Assembly (NCBI GenBank): GCA_913056365.1 | Contig: CAJXLT010000004.1 | Span: forward strand, 62,001-126,000 | DNA: 64,000 nt | From: an uncultured Paenibacillaceae bacterium | Lineage (GTDB): Bacteria > Bacillota > Bacilli > Paenibacillales > K13 | Direction: 5' to 3' | Part shown: one piece after another, positions 9,614-17,245 of the stretch | Position numbering within the stretch: the first letter of the stretch is position 1 | Layout: each line of letters opens with the position of its first letter | Notes under the pieces: model-generated | What the model was told of the DNA's origin: nothing | Database searches by the model: none | The model's input: only the letters and a program-made list of their open reading frames with translations | Program-made: the position numbers and the translations under genes

Positions 9614-9865
9614 CTAGTCTTCGCGAACATATTCTCTTGCCCCGGTACGGCGGTTGAAGTACACCCGGTAACGAAAGCCGTCTTTAGGATCGATGAACAC
9701 CTCTGACGTTCGTTCCAGCGTTCCGTCATACAGATCATTCATTGGAGGTTTGTCGCTTTTGTAGCGTCTGTCATAATATCGCCAGCCCAGCCACAATAGG
9801 AGCACAAACAAGATGACCTGAAACCCTATCCAAATCGAGGTTATACTGAACATCATCATCTCCAT
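9614..9865 (-). CDS. Small single-pass membrane protein, unknown function
   Basis: An 83-residue protein not recognised. Residues 5-28 (SITSIWIGFQVILFVLLLWLG) form one transmembrane helix. It is followed by RYYDRRYKSDKP and an acidic-aromatic tail containing FIDPKDGFRYRVYFNRRTG, which looks like a small beta hairpin. A ribosome site GGGGAGGGC lies upstream of the ATG. It is convergent with the antiporter gene and 20 bases downstream of the YbjQ-family gene, probably in one transcript with it. Confidence 0.7.
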   Translation of the reverse strand: MEMMMFSITSIWIGFQVILFVLLLWLGWRYYDRRYKSDKPPMNDLYDGTLERTSEVFIDPKDGFRYRVYFNRRTGAREYVRED

Positions 9866-9885
9866 TGTCCGAGCCCTCCCCTAAC

Positions 9886-10209
9886 TTATGGGACGCGCGT
9901 TGTTTTGACTGCAGTGCCGTATGCTACGATCTCGCTCATGTTGTTCCCTACATCTCCGCTGTCAAAGCGCATCATAATAATCGCATCGGCTCCCATGGCA
10001 TGTGCATTTTGCACGAGACGGTCCATAGCTTGGCGGCGCGCATCCTCGATCATTTGGGTATATTGTTTGACCTCGCCGCCGACAAGGCCTTTCAATCCAG
10101 CTAATATATCGCCGCCAAGCCCTCTTGCTCGAACGACAACGCCGAAAGCAGTACCTAGTACTTCTGTCACTTCGTATCCTGCCAAACGTTCTGTTGTACT
10201 AATAATCAT
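9886..10209 (-). CDS. YbjQ/DUF74-family heavy-metal-binding-domain protein
   Basis: A 107-residue cytosolic protein of the YbjQ (UPF0145, DUF74) family. Family traits seen are MIISTTERLAGYEVTEVLG at the start, the RARGLGGDILAGLKGLVGGEVKQYTQM core and GADAIIMMRFDSGDV. The family forms beta-rich pentamers, and its biochemical role is not settled. The reading frame stays open further upstream, but the ATG whose complement lies at 10207-10209 has GGAGGAAT at good distance, so that start was chosen. Probably co-transcribed with the small membrane protein that follows. Confidence 0.9.
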   Translation of the reverse strand: MIISTTERLAGYEVTEVLGTAFGVVVRARGLGGDILAGLKGLVGGEVKQYTQMIEDARRQAMDRLVQNAHAMGADAIIMMRFDSGDVGNNMSEIVAYGTAVKTTRVP

Positions 10210-10411
10210 ATTGCGTATTCCTCCTCTTTTGTGATAATCTTCGGAACATAACGTCTTTATTATAGGTTTAGTATGTATACGTGAATGCATTAGCTTTGGG
10301 TTCAGAATACGTGTCAATTTGCTCATTTGATCTGCAAAAAAAGGAATTTCATACGGCAACAGAGAATAGCTATGTAAGTAAAATTCGGCCTAATGAGGAG
10401 GTTGACGTATT

Positions 10412-10834
10412 ATGAGCTTTTGCTGCGGTGCCAGTATGCTTGGAACACGCGGGACATTAAAGCATATACACACGCATATTCATAATGTTCCCATTCTTTT
10501 TTGTCCGGTATGTCATCAAGTTGGCGTCCATTATTTGGTTGAAAGTGAATATGAATTACTAGCGGAATATGCTCATGGAGACGGCGCTCTGGAGGTCGAC
10601 TTCCAAGATTATATCGACCACAAGCCTGCGGAATCGCTGTTCGAGAATTGTGTGAATAACGATCAGGAAGATCCGCTGGTGATCGTTCGGAATCAGATTG
10701 ACATGGCGCTTGATCTGCTAACGATGGCCAAAGGAATATCAGATGCCGAATGGGAGGATCAGCTGAAGAAGCGACTGGTAGTGCTTGTTCAGCGCAAAAA
10801 TAAACTAAAGGCGAAGCGTGTGCTTGAACAATAA
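10412..10834 (+). CDS. Cys/His-rich small protein with a likely zinc site, unknown function
   Basis: A 140-residue cytosolic protein not assigned to a named family. The N-terminus has a CC pair, two histidine clusters (HIHTHIH) and a CPVC knuckle, which together could bind zinc. The middle is acidic, and residues 85-140 are helical with a basic end (KLKAKRVLEQ). ATG 10412 follows GAGGAGGTTGA. Monocistronic: a terminator lies directly after it and the sigma-I region begins downstream. Confidence 0.75.
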   Translation: MSFCCGASMLGTRGTLKHIHTHIHNVPILFCPVCHQVGVHYLVESEYELLAEYAHGDGALEVDFQDYIDHKPAESLFENCVNNDQEDPLVIVRNQIDMALDLLTMAKGISDAEWEDQLKKRLVVLVQRKNKLKAKRVLEQ

Positions 10835-10839
10835 ATACA

Positions 10840-10876
10840 AATCCCTTCTCGGTAAATCCGGGCAAGGGTTTTTTTC
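10840..10876 (+). terminator. Terminator
   Basis: ATCCCTT and CGG pair with CCG and AAGGGTT around a short loop, followed by a run of seven T. Confidence 0.75.
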
Positions 10877-10916
10877 TTCTATAGGGTAGACATTCCACTT
10901 GGATTTCGCAACAAAC

Positions 10917-10945
10917 ACCCCCGTAATAACGTAACAATGTGCGAA
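10917..10945 (+). promoter_or_regulatory. Sigma-I-type promoter of sigI-rsgI (autoregulation)
   Basis: ACCCCC (10917-10922) and CGAA (10942-10945) are the two elements described for B. subtilis sigma-I promoters, here 19 bases apart. No good sigma-A promoter is apparent in the 80 bases before sigI. Its position also argues that translation starts downstream of about 10950. Inference from motif resemblance; spacing should be checked. Confidence 0.5.
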
Positions 10946-10969
10946 TTCATTTATTGCGGGGTGGAAATT

Positions 10970-11776
10970 TTGCTGCTGGTTATTATCAAAAAGTTTCTTG
11001 GGCTGCGTTCCCCTCAAGCCGATGTAGAAGGAACAACGATTGAAGATACCATTGCTCATATACAGGACGGCGATACCCGGCTGTTGAATCAAGTTATTAC
11101 CGATTATCAGCCGTATATTGCCAAAGCTGCAAGCCGATTTTGCAAACGATATATTGATCCTTCGCAGGATGAAGAATTTGCTGTCGCTTTGCATGGCTTT
11201 CACGAGGCAATTCAACAATTTTCGCCAACGGAAGGACGCTCGTTTCTTGGATTTGCGGAAACGGTTATTCGACGAAGATTAATTGATCATTTGCGCAAGG
11301 AGCGCCGCCATTCGGGGCATGCCTCGTACAGTTCTTTTGAATGGGAGGATGAGGACGGGCTTCCGGTCAATACAGCTGATGTTCGAAAAGCGATTGATGT
11401 GTATGAGAAGGAAAGAACAACAGAGGACCGCCGTGCGGAAATAGAAGCATTCAGCCAAGAGCTGAATATGTTCGAAATTAGCTTCGATGAGCTGGTACGC
11501 GTATCGCCTAAGCATGCTGACTCTCGCGAAACGATGTTCGGCATTGCGCGAACAATTGCAGATGATCCGGATATGCTAGGCGCATTATTCAGCAAAAAAA
11601 CGATGCCGATAAAGGAACTGCTCGAGAAAGTACAAGTATCACGCAAAACGATCGAGCGGAATCGGAAGTACTTGATTGCACTCGCTTTAATTTATGCAGG
11701 GCATTATCCGTATTTGTCTGATTATTTGCGACTAAGTGAAGTTGAACAACTAGCTGCGGAAGGAAAGGGGGGATAA
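10970..11776 (+). CDS. sigI: RNA polymerase sigma factor SigI
   Basis: Alternative sigma-70-family factor; in B. subtilis it responds to heat and cell-envelope conditions, in clostridia to polysaccharides. Region 2 is visible as ITDYQPYIAKAASRFCKRYIDPSQDEEF and FAETVIRRRLIDHLRKERR. The C-terminal part contains FDELVRVSPKHADSR and KVQVSRKTIERNRKYLIALALI, close to SigI of Bacillus. The frame is open from ATG 10937, but that would place the promoter -10 inside the gene. TTG 10970 has GGGGTGG at 5 bases and GTG 10961 is the other option. rsgI follows after 2 bases, so they are co-transcribed. Confidence 0.9.
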   Translation: MLLVIIKKFLGLRSPQADVEGTTIEDTIAHIQDGDTRLLNQVITDYQPYIAKAASRFCKRYIDPSQDEEFAVALHGFHEAIQQFSPTEGRSFLGFAETVIRRRLIDHLRKERRHSGHASYSSFEWEDEDGLPVNTADVRKAIDVYEKERTTEDRRAEIEAFSQELNMFEISFDELVRVSPKHADSRETMFGIARTIADDPDMLGALFSKKTMPIKELLEKVQVSRKTIERNRKYLIALALIYAGHYPYLSDYLRLSEVEQLAAEGKGG

Positions 11777-11778
11777 GT

Positions 11779-13359
11779 GTGAGCAGACATAAGGGCGTCA
11801 TTATGCAGCTAAGAAAGAAGCGGGCGGTCGTTCTAACACCAGAAGGTGTGTTCAAGCGTTGCCATGCCGATCCGAACTGGATGGTTGGTGACGAGATAGA
11901 TATTCCGGTCCGGCAATTGAAGATGAGACAAGTATATTACAGCGCTGCGGCGGCGGTCATTCTGCTCGCACTTATCACAGTGCTGTATCCGTTCGCTGGA
12001 GGCTCGTCCTCGCATCAGATTGTTGCCTACGTTACGTTGGATATTAATCCGAGTATTGAACTTGGTATTGATAAGCAGGATATCGTACGCAGTGCGGTAG
12101 GATTGAATGCAGATGGCGAACGCATTATTGCGCAGCTTAATCTAATAGGGAAGCGATTGGATGAGACAGCAGCAGCCATTATTCAGCAGGTCGATGCGGC
12201 AGGGATTATCTCAAGGCATATCCAAGATGACACGGTAGAAATTGTAGTATCGACGACTGTAATAGTAGATTCAGCAGTGGATGAGCGGGAAGATGGCAAT
12301 GCGCAAGTGTCCGTCAAGCAGTCGATTCAAGCTGAACTGGCAGCGCTTCATAAGGATGAGCCTGTTCATGTAAGTATAGATGAAGTGTCGACGCCGCCCG
12401 ACGTTCGTGAGGAAGCGCAAAAAGAAGGGATTTCAACGGGGAAGATGGCTGTTAAACTGCTCGCAGAACAGCATGGAATTACGATTTCGAATGAAGATTT
12501 GAACCAACTGCCAATTGGTAAAGTTTTGCAAGAGGCGGGCGGCATGTCCGGATTACTGAAGCAAATCGAAGATGCTGGTTCTACCTCGCAGGTGTTGAGT
12601 GAATTGGTTGACAAGCATCGACAACGCGCAGAGGAACAACAGGACAAGCAGGAAGAATTCAAGCCCAGCCATTCCGATGACAACCGGGAAAAGCAGGACG
12701 ATCGACCTAATCGACCTAGCCATGATAAACCTGAACGACCAGAACGACCAGATCGAGGCAATGCTGACAAAGGGAATGAGGATAAGCCGAAGGGCAAGCC
12801 GGGGCGGTCTGACAAGGCTGGTATGAAGCTGCCGTTCGACCTTCCAATTGAGATAGATCGAGGGAACGGGTGGAGACAGTTCCACGATGGATGGGAGGAT
12901 GAATCTGACAAGGATGATAAAGAGCGAGAACGCTTCGACGAACAACATGATACGAGCGAGAAGCCTCCCCATTCGAACGACCGCGGCGGAAAACAGGACG
13001 ATGAAAAATGGAATGAGCGGGGACAGAAGCCTGGCAGAGACAAGGATGACGAGAAGAGAGAGGAGCGGCGCGGCACTCCGCCAGTTCATGATAAGGGCAG
13101 AGAAGGCTCGAATGAAGAGAGATCATCTCAGGCGAATCATGAGCGTGAGAGGCGATGGGAGCGTGATGAGGACGACAGTGACCGCCGTATCAAAGCGGAG
13201 GATCAGAAGAAGGTTGAAGAGAAGGGGCAGGATGGCCGCGGCAAGGGGAAAGACAGGGATGTGCGGCAGGATGAGCGCGGTGAAGGAAAGCACAACGGTC
13301 CTCGAAGGGAAAAAGATAAGCGTCAGGAAGAAGAACGAGAACGTGGATATCGTGAATAA
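11779..13359 (+). CDS. rsgI: Anti-sigma-I factor RsgI with a long charged C-terminal tail
   Basis: Single-pass membrane protein that binds and holds SigI. Residues 1-50 form the cytosolic RsgI N-terminal domain and about 52-74 the membrane helix. The outer domain carries VTLDINPSIELGID. In clostridial RsgI proteins self-cleavage occurs between Asn and Pro of this kind of site, here N90-P91. After about residue 275 the protein becomes a low-complexity tail of some 250 residues rich in D, E, K, R and G. The GTG start follows AAGGGGGGATAA. Tails of RsgI proteins vary widely and act as outer sensors or wall-interacting regions; this one has no recognised carbohydrate-binding domain. Confidence 0.9.
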   Translation: MSRHKGVIMQLRKKRAVVLTPEGVFKRCHADPNWMVGDEIDIPVRQLKMRQVYYSAAAAVILLALITVLYPFAGGSSSHQIVAYVTLDINPSIELGIDKQDIVRSAVGLNADGERIIAQLNLIGKRLDETAAAIIQQVDAAGIISRHIQDDTVEIVVSTTVIVDSAVDEREDGNAQVSVKQSIQAELAALHKDEPVHVSIDEVSTPPDVREEAQKEGISTGKMAVKLLAEQHGITISNEDLNQLPIGKVLQEAGGMSGLLKQIEDAGSTSQVLSELVDKHRQRAEEQQDKQEEFKPSHSDDNREKQDDRPNRPSHDKPERPERPDRGNADKGNEDKPKGKPGRSDKAGMKLPFDLPIEIDRGNGWRQFHDGWEDESDKDDKERERFDEQHDTSEKPPHSNDRGGKQDDEKWNERGQKPGRDKDDEKREERRGTPPVHDKGREGSNEERSSQANHERERRWERDEDDSDRRIKAEDQKKVEEKGQDGRGKGKDRDVRQDERGEGKHNGPRREKDKRQEEERERGYRE

Positions 13360-13422
13360 AAGACGAAGCTTGTCGGTTTTTTTCTAATTTTGTGTAATGG
13401 CGTTGATTCAGCCTCGCAAGGC

Positions 13423-13451
13423 TTGACGATGCTTGGGAATAGGGCTAACAT
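13423..13451 (+). promoter_or_regulatory. Sigma-A promoter of the rsbR operon
   Basis: TTGACG (13423-13428), 17 bases, TAACAT (13446-13451), about 55 bases before the rsbR start. Suggests vegetative transcription of the whole cassette. Confidence 0.6.
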
Positions 13452-13506
13452 ATTTAGCAGTTAAGCTTTTCTATTTCATAGATATTGAATTTCTTTGGAG
13501 GTAATC

Positions 13507-14382
13507 ATGTCAGCAAGCTTGGATGAACTGAAGCACCTGTTGGACAACCAAGACGAAATTATGGACGCGTGGATGCACAGGCTCGAGGACGAAGGCAACG
13601 AATGGTTGGAGCATATGAGTATTGCTCAGCTGCGTCAGAAAAGTCAAGTGTTTCTGCAGGAGATCAGCGAGCTGATCTTGACAGGTAATGTGGATTACAA
13701 GGTAGAAGACCGGCCAGTGCTAGAAGCGCAACTGAAGGGATTTACTACAGACGCTGCACATTTTGGTATGGGAGCAACCGCTTTTTATCCTTATGTAACG
13801 AGCCTTAAGTATATCTTGATCCATAAGCTGATCGAACAATTGAGCAGTGCGCCGGATCAGTTGCCTGCCGCATTCAGTGATATGTACAAAGTATTAACCC
13901 GACCTTATGAATATTTCATAAGCAGTTATATTGCCATGCGGGAACGTATTATTTATTCCCAATCCAGAGCAATTGCGGAGCTATCCACGCCTGTTATCCA
14001 AATTTGGAATGATGTTGTGGCGATGCCGCTCATAGGTGAGATTGATACATCACGCGCCAAGGAAATTATGGAGAATTTATTGAACGCCATCTTGGAAACG
14101 AAGGCAACTTATGTACTCTTGGATATTACAGGTGTGCCTATCGTCGATACCGGCGTTGCCGAAAGCTTAATCAAGACAGTTGAGGCTGCTCGCTTACTTG
14201 GCGCTCAATGTGTACTGACTGGTATCCGTCCTGAAGTTGCGCAAACATTAGTCATGTTAGGTGTTGACTTAGGCAGCATTGTGACCAAGGCAGATTTCCG
14301 CAACGGACTTGCTTACATACTGGAGATGATGGAAACTTCTTCGTCGCGTGCATTCGTCTCGAAGACGAACCAGTCATCATGA
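13507..14382 (+). CDS. rsbR: RsbR-type stressosome protein (sensor domain plus STAS)
   Basis: Scaffold and sensor of a stressosome. Residues 1-150 form the variable N-terminal helical domain (globin-like in B. subtilis RsbR). The C-terminal STAS domain has LLDITGVPIVDTGVAESLI and LTGIRPEVAQTLVMLGVDL. The threonines in VDT and AQT correspond to the two sites RsbT phosphorylates in RsbRA. ATG 13507 follows TTGGAGGTAA. It is the first gene of a tight run with rsbS, rsbT, an rsbX-like gene and a histidine kinase. The 291-residue length fits the family. What the N-terminus senses is unknown. Confidence 0.92.
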   Translation: MSASLDELKHLLDNQDEIMDAWMHRLEDEGNEWLEHMSIAQLRQKSQVFLQEISELILTGNVDYKVEDRPVLEAQLKGFTTDAAHFGMGATAFYPYVTSLKYILIHKLIEQLSSAPDQLPAAFSDMYKVLTRPYEYFISSYIAMRERIIYSQSRAIAELSTPVIQIWNDVVAMPLIGEIDTSRAKEIMENLLNAILETKATYVLLDITGVPIVDTGVAESLIKTVEAARLLGAQCVLTGIRPEVAQTLVMLGVDLGSIVTKADFRNGLAYILEMMETSSSRAFVSKTNQSS

Positions 14383-14398
14383 AGAGAGGCTAGCATAT

Positions 14399-14776
14399 AT
14401 GCAGAATCAAGTACCTATCTTACAGATGGGAGATGTGCTCATCGTTACGATAAAGCCGGATTTAACGGATGATGAGGCGGTTAAGCTGAAGGATGATATT
14501 CTGCACGAGATCAAAAAAAACAACATATATGGACTTATTCTGGATATCTCGGTAGTTGATTTGATTGACAGCTATATGGGAAGAATTCTAAGCGAAATGT
14601 CTGACATGTCCCGATTAATGGGAGCGAGTACGGTCATAACAGGTATGAGTCCATATGTGGCGATATCCATGGTTGAATTTGGCCTTAATTTCCGCAGCAT
14701 TCAGACCGCTTTGACTGTTGAGAAAGGGATGGAATGGTTAAATATTTCCAGAACGATGGGAGTTAGCCATGGTTGA
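14399..14776 (+). CDS. rsbS: RsbS-type STAS-only stressosome protein
   Basis: A 125-residue STAS protein that with RsbR builds the stressosome shell and sequesters RsbT. The motif LILDISVVDLIDSYMGRIL contains the serine equivalent to S59 of B. subtilis RsbS, the RsbT phosphorylation site. ATG 14399 is preceded by GAGAGG; the in-frame ATG at 14348 overlaps rsbR and lacks a ribosome site. Its end overlaps the start of rsbT by 8 bases, which implies translational coupling. Confidence 0.93.
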   Translation: MQNQVPILQMGDVLIVTIKPDLTDDEAVKLKDDILHEIKKNNIYGLILDISVVDLIDSYMGRILSEMSDMSRLMGASTVITGMSPYVAISMVEFGLNFRSIQTALTVEKGMEWLNISRTMGVSHG

Positions 14777-15170
14777 GAACATTCAGATATTCCAGGAATA
14801 TGATGCCATCCTCGCCAGACAACGCGGACGAGAAATGGCCAAACAACTGGGTTTTTCATTAGTCGATCAAACCCGGATTGCCATCAGTATATCTGAATTG
14901 GCTCGCAACATACTGATCTATGCCGGTGAGGGAGAGGTAGAGATTCGCATGATAGAATCATCCGGTCATAAGACCGGGTTGGAAATAAGGGCTTCGGACA
15001 AGGGCCCAGGCATATCCGATTTGGAAATGGCCTTGACAGACGGCTACACCTCTTCAGGAGGTCTAGGTATGGGTCTGCCAGGTACGAAACGGCTGATGGA
15101 TGATTTCGAGATTCGCAGCGATGTTGGCAAAGGAACGTCCATTACGATTCGCAAATGGCTATCCTCCTAA
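14769..15170 (+). CDS. rsbT: RsbT-type serine/threonine switch kinase
   Basis: GHKL-fold kinase of 133 residues. When released from the stressosome it phosphorylates RsbR and RsbS and then activates a partner bearing an RsbU-type N-terminal domain. ATP-site elements are visible: ISELARNILIYAGEG (N-box), ASDKGPGI (G1) and GGLGMGLPGTKRLMD (G2). ATG 14769 lies inside the end of rsbS. The expected RsbU phosphatase is missing from the operon. A histidine kinase with an RsbU-like N-terminus takes its place two genes on. Confidence 0.94.
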   Translation: MVENIQIFQEYDAILARQRGREMAKQLGFSLVDQTRIAISISELARNILIYAGEGEVEIRMIESSGHKTGLEIRASDKGPGISDLEMALTDGYTSSGGLGMGLPGTKRLMDDFEIRSDVGKGTSITIRKWLSS

Positions 15171-15215
15171 TCGGAATAGTTCCATGATTCCTGTCAAGTC
15201 AGGGGGAGAACGGTT

Positions 15216-15824
15216 ATACATATTGCAATACTCAAGCATCCGTTCCACAAGAAGGGAGGGGACGGATATGTTGTACAAGAACATGCTGACCATGAGCTTA
15301 TCATTGCAGTCTTCGACGGACTTGGGCACGGTCAGAGAGCAGTATATGCCGCGGAAGCATTAGAAGACATATGTATGCGTGCCCCGAGCCGCGACCCTCG
15401 CAAGCTGCTCGAGTATGCTCACCCTAAGCTGCGGCATACAGCAGGTGCTGCTTGCATGGTCGTTCACTTGGACTGCGAGCGACAGATGGCAAGTTATGCA
15501 GGAGTCGGCAATATCTCGATGTTCTTCGGCGACAGGGAGAAGGTCAAGTGGCGATCCGGCGATGCAGGCATACTTGGGTATAGACAAATTCAAGTCAGAC
15601 AACTGCGCTTTACTTGGGAAGATGGGGATATTCTCGTCTTGCATACGGATGGACTGCGCAAAGAAGGGGTAAAGCGTTTGATCCATCATCATCATACACC
15701 CTCAGATCTAGCAAATGCGATTCATGCACACCAGTATTCCGGCATGGATGATGCGCTGGTGTTAGTCTGCTCATTGCACGCGCAACGGGCAGTTCAGATT
15801 GAGGAGGAGACGATCCGTGCATGA
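15216..15824 (+). CDS. rsbX: RsbX-like PP2C/SpoIIE-family phosphatase, non-canonical start codon
   Basis: RsbX resets the stressosome by dephosphorylating RsbS and RsbR. The frame encodes GGDGYVVQEHADHELIIAVFDGLGHGQRA, then SYAGVGNISMFFG and LVLHTDGLRKEGV, the usual metal-binding aspartates and glycines of this phosphatase class. The frame opens after a stop at 15177-15179 and contains no ATG, GTG or TTG before this conserved region; the first ATG (15375) would delete the first active-site motif. A strong ribosome site AGGGGGAG (15201-15208) lies 7 bases before ATA 15216, which is taken as the start. Alternatives are ATT 15222 or a lost base in the G-run joining ATG 15184. It overlaps the kinase gene by 8 bases. 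Confidence 0.75.
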   Translation: MHIAILKHPFHKKGGDGYVVQEHADHELIIAVFDGLGHGQRAVYAAEALEDICMRAPSRDPRKLLEYAHPKLRHTAGAACMVVHLDCERQMASYAGVGNISMFFGDREKVKWRSGDAGILGYRQIQVRQLRFTWEDGDILVLHTDGLRKEGVKRLIHHHHTPSDLANAIHAHQYSGMDDALVLVCSLHAQRAVQIEEETIRA

Positions 15825-17229
15825 CATTCAACGTGAATATCTCAAACAACTATCGGCTTACATTCAGAATGAGAACGAGACTTATTTGGACAGCGCTGCA
15901 CAGATAGGTAAGCAGCTGCAGGGGATGAAACCTGAAGAGATGCTGTCGCTTCACATTGCATGTATGAAGATTATTATGGCGAATTCAGATCCTGCGGAAG
16001 CTGTTCACCTATATCCGGTTTCCTTCGTATTCCTCATGGAAGCAATGGTTAGCTACCGGATGGTACCAGTAGACAATAATGAACAGCAAAAAATGTTCGA
16101 GGAAATGCGGCATCTCATATTCAAGTCGCAGCATTCTGTTCAAAGTGTGAAGAATAAGTATGAGAATATGATGCAGCATATGGATTGCGGGATTGCGATC
16201 TTTGATCAGCATGGATACTTGTCTTTTATCAATATTGAGATGAGCAAGCTGTTGAGAATTCCGCGCAGACTGCTCGTTGGATGCAACTTGAAGTCGCTAC
16301 TGCTTCACCCAAGCTTGAAGCTAGGCGTGCGGCGGATGATTCTGAATGTGTATAAGCAAATGTGGCAATACCGCCTTCCTTTTCACGAGATCATGTCGCC
16401 AGATGGCGCGCATCTGCTCGTATCTGCCACATACGGTGAGGAATTGAATGGGGACATGCTGATTAGCGTCAAGGATGTAACCGAATTCAAGCGAATTGAG
16501 CAAACAGCGTATCAGAACGACAAGTTGGCCATGCTGGGCAAGATCTCTGCGGCGATCGCGCATGAAATTCGCAATCCGCTGACTTCGATTCGCGGATTTA
16601 TCCAATTGCTGCATAAGGACTTGGCCAAGCTGAACAAGCAGCAGTACGGGGAGATCATTCTTTCTGAAATCGACCGTGCTAACAACATCATTCATGAATT
16701 TCTCAATTCATCCAAACCTACTTCACCGGTGAAGCAAGACGTAACGGTTCATTCCTTGCTGCAGGAAATCGTCTTATTATCCGAGAGCGAAGCCATGCTG
16801 AAGGGCTGTATGTTGGAAAATGTGCCGAGCCGGGATGACCTGCATCTATGGGTGGATGTGAAGCAGATCAAGCAGGTGCTGCTGAATATTGTGAAGAATG
16901 CACTGGACGCCATAGCCTTCAATAGGAGCACACCGGGCAGAATTACCATTCGATCCGGGATCAAGGAACAAGAAGCCCTCATCAGTATTACAGATAATGG
17001 ACCCGGTATGGATCAGAAGACGCTGGCGAAGCTGTTCGAGCCGTTCTTCACGACCAAAGAGAGCGGTACAGGGCTTGGGCTATCCGTATGCTACCGGATC
17101 ATACGTAATCATGGCGGTACCATTCATGTGAAGAGCAGTGTAGGTGAAGGGACTGAATTTCTCATCAAGCTCCCGATGAAGGAAGCTGCGAGAATCGAGC
17201 ATAAGCCGCGTAAAGTATCCGTTCTATAG
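15817..17229 (+). CDS. Orphan histidine kinase with RsbU-type N-terminal domain, PAS, HisKA and HATPase
   Basis: A 470-residue cytosolic kinase without membrane helices. Residues 1-100 closely resemble the N-terminal RsbT-binding domain of RsbU (YLKQLSAYIQNENETYL, MKPEEMLSLH, FLMEAMVSYRM). Residues 112-225 look like a PAS domain. The HisKA domain has H249 in AAIAHEIRNPLTSIRGFIQLL, a form shared with sporulation kinases. The HATPase has NALDAI, DNGPGMD and GTGLGLSVC. GTG 15817 follows GAGGAGGAG. No response regulator is adjacent, as with sporulation kinases. Inference: RsbT released from the stressosome binds the N-terminus and alters kinase activity. Confidence 0.9.
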   Translation: MHDIQREYLKQLSAYIQNENETYLDSAAQIGKQLQGMKPEEMLSLHIACMKIIMANSDPAEAVHLYPVSFVFLMEAMVSYRMVPVDNNEQQKMFEEMRHLIFKSQHSVQSVKNKYENMMQHMDCGIAIFDQHGYLSFINIEMSKLLRIPRRLLVGCNLKSLLLHPSLKLGVRRMILNVYKQMWQYRLPFHEIMSPDGAHLLVSATYGEELNGDMLISVKDVTEFKRIEQTAYQNDKLAMLGKISAAIAHEIRNPLTSIRGFIQLLHKDLAKLNKQQYGEIILSEIDRANNIIHEFLNSSKPTSPVKQDVTVHSLLQEIVLLSESEAMLKGCMLENVPSRDDLHLWVDVKQIKQVLLNIVKNALDAIAFNRSTPGRITIRSGIKEQEALISITDNGPGMDQKTLAKLFEPFFTTKESGTGLGLSVCYRIIRNHGGTIHVKSSVGEGTEFLIKLPMKEAARIEHKPRKVSVL

Positions 17230-17245
17230 AGGAGGAATCAAGTTG

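Noticed and set aside
12366-13126. Several long minus- and plus-strand frames in the rsgI tail
   Set aside because: They arise from the purine-rich, charge-repeat coding of the tail; no start signals and no recognisable domains.
15184-15363. Separate small gene starting at ATG 15184 in another frame than RsbX
   Set aside because: Weak ribosome site, no conserved motif, and the phosphatase frame covers the same bases with clear catalytic motifs.
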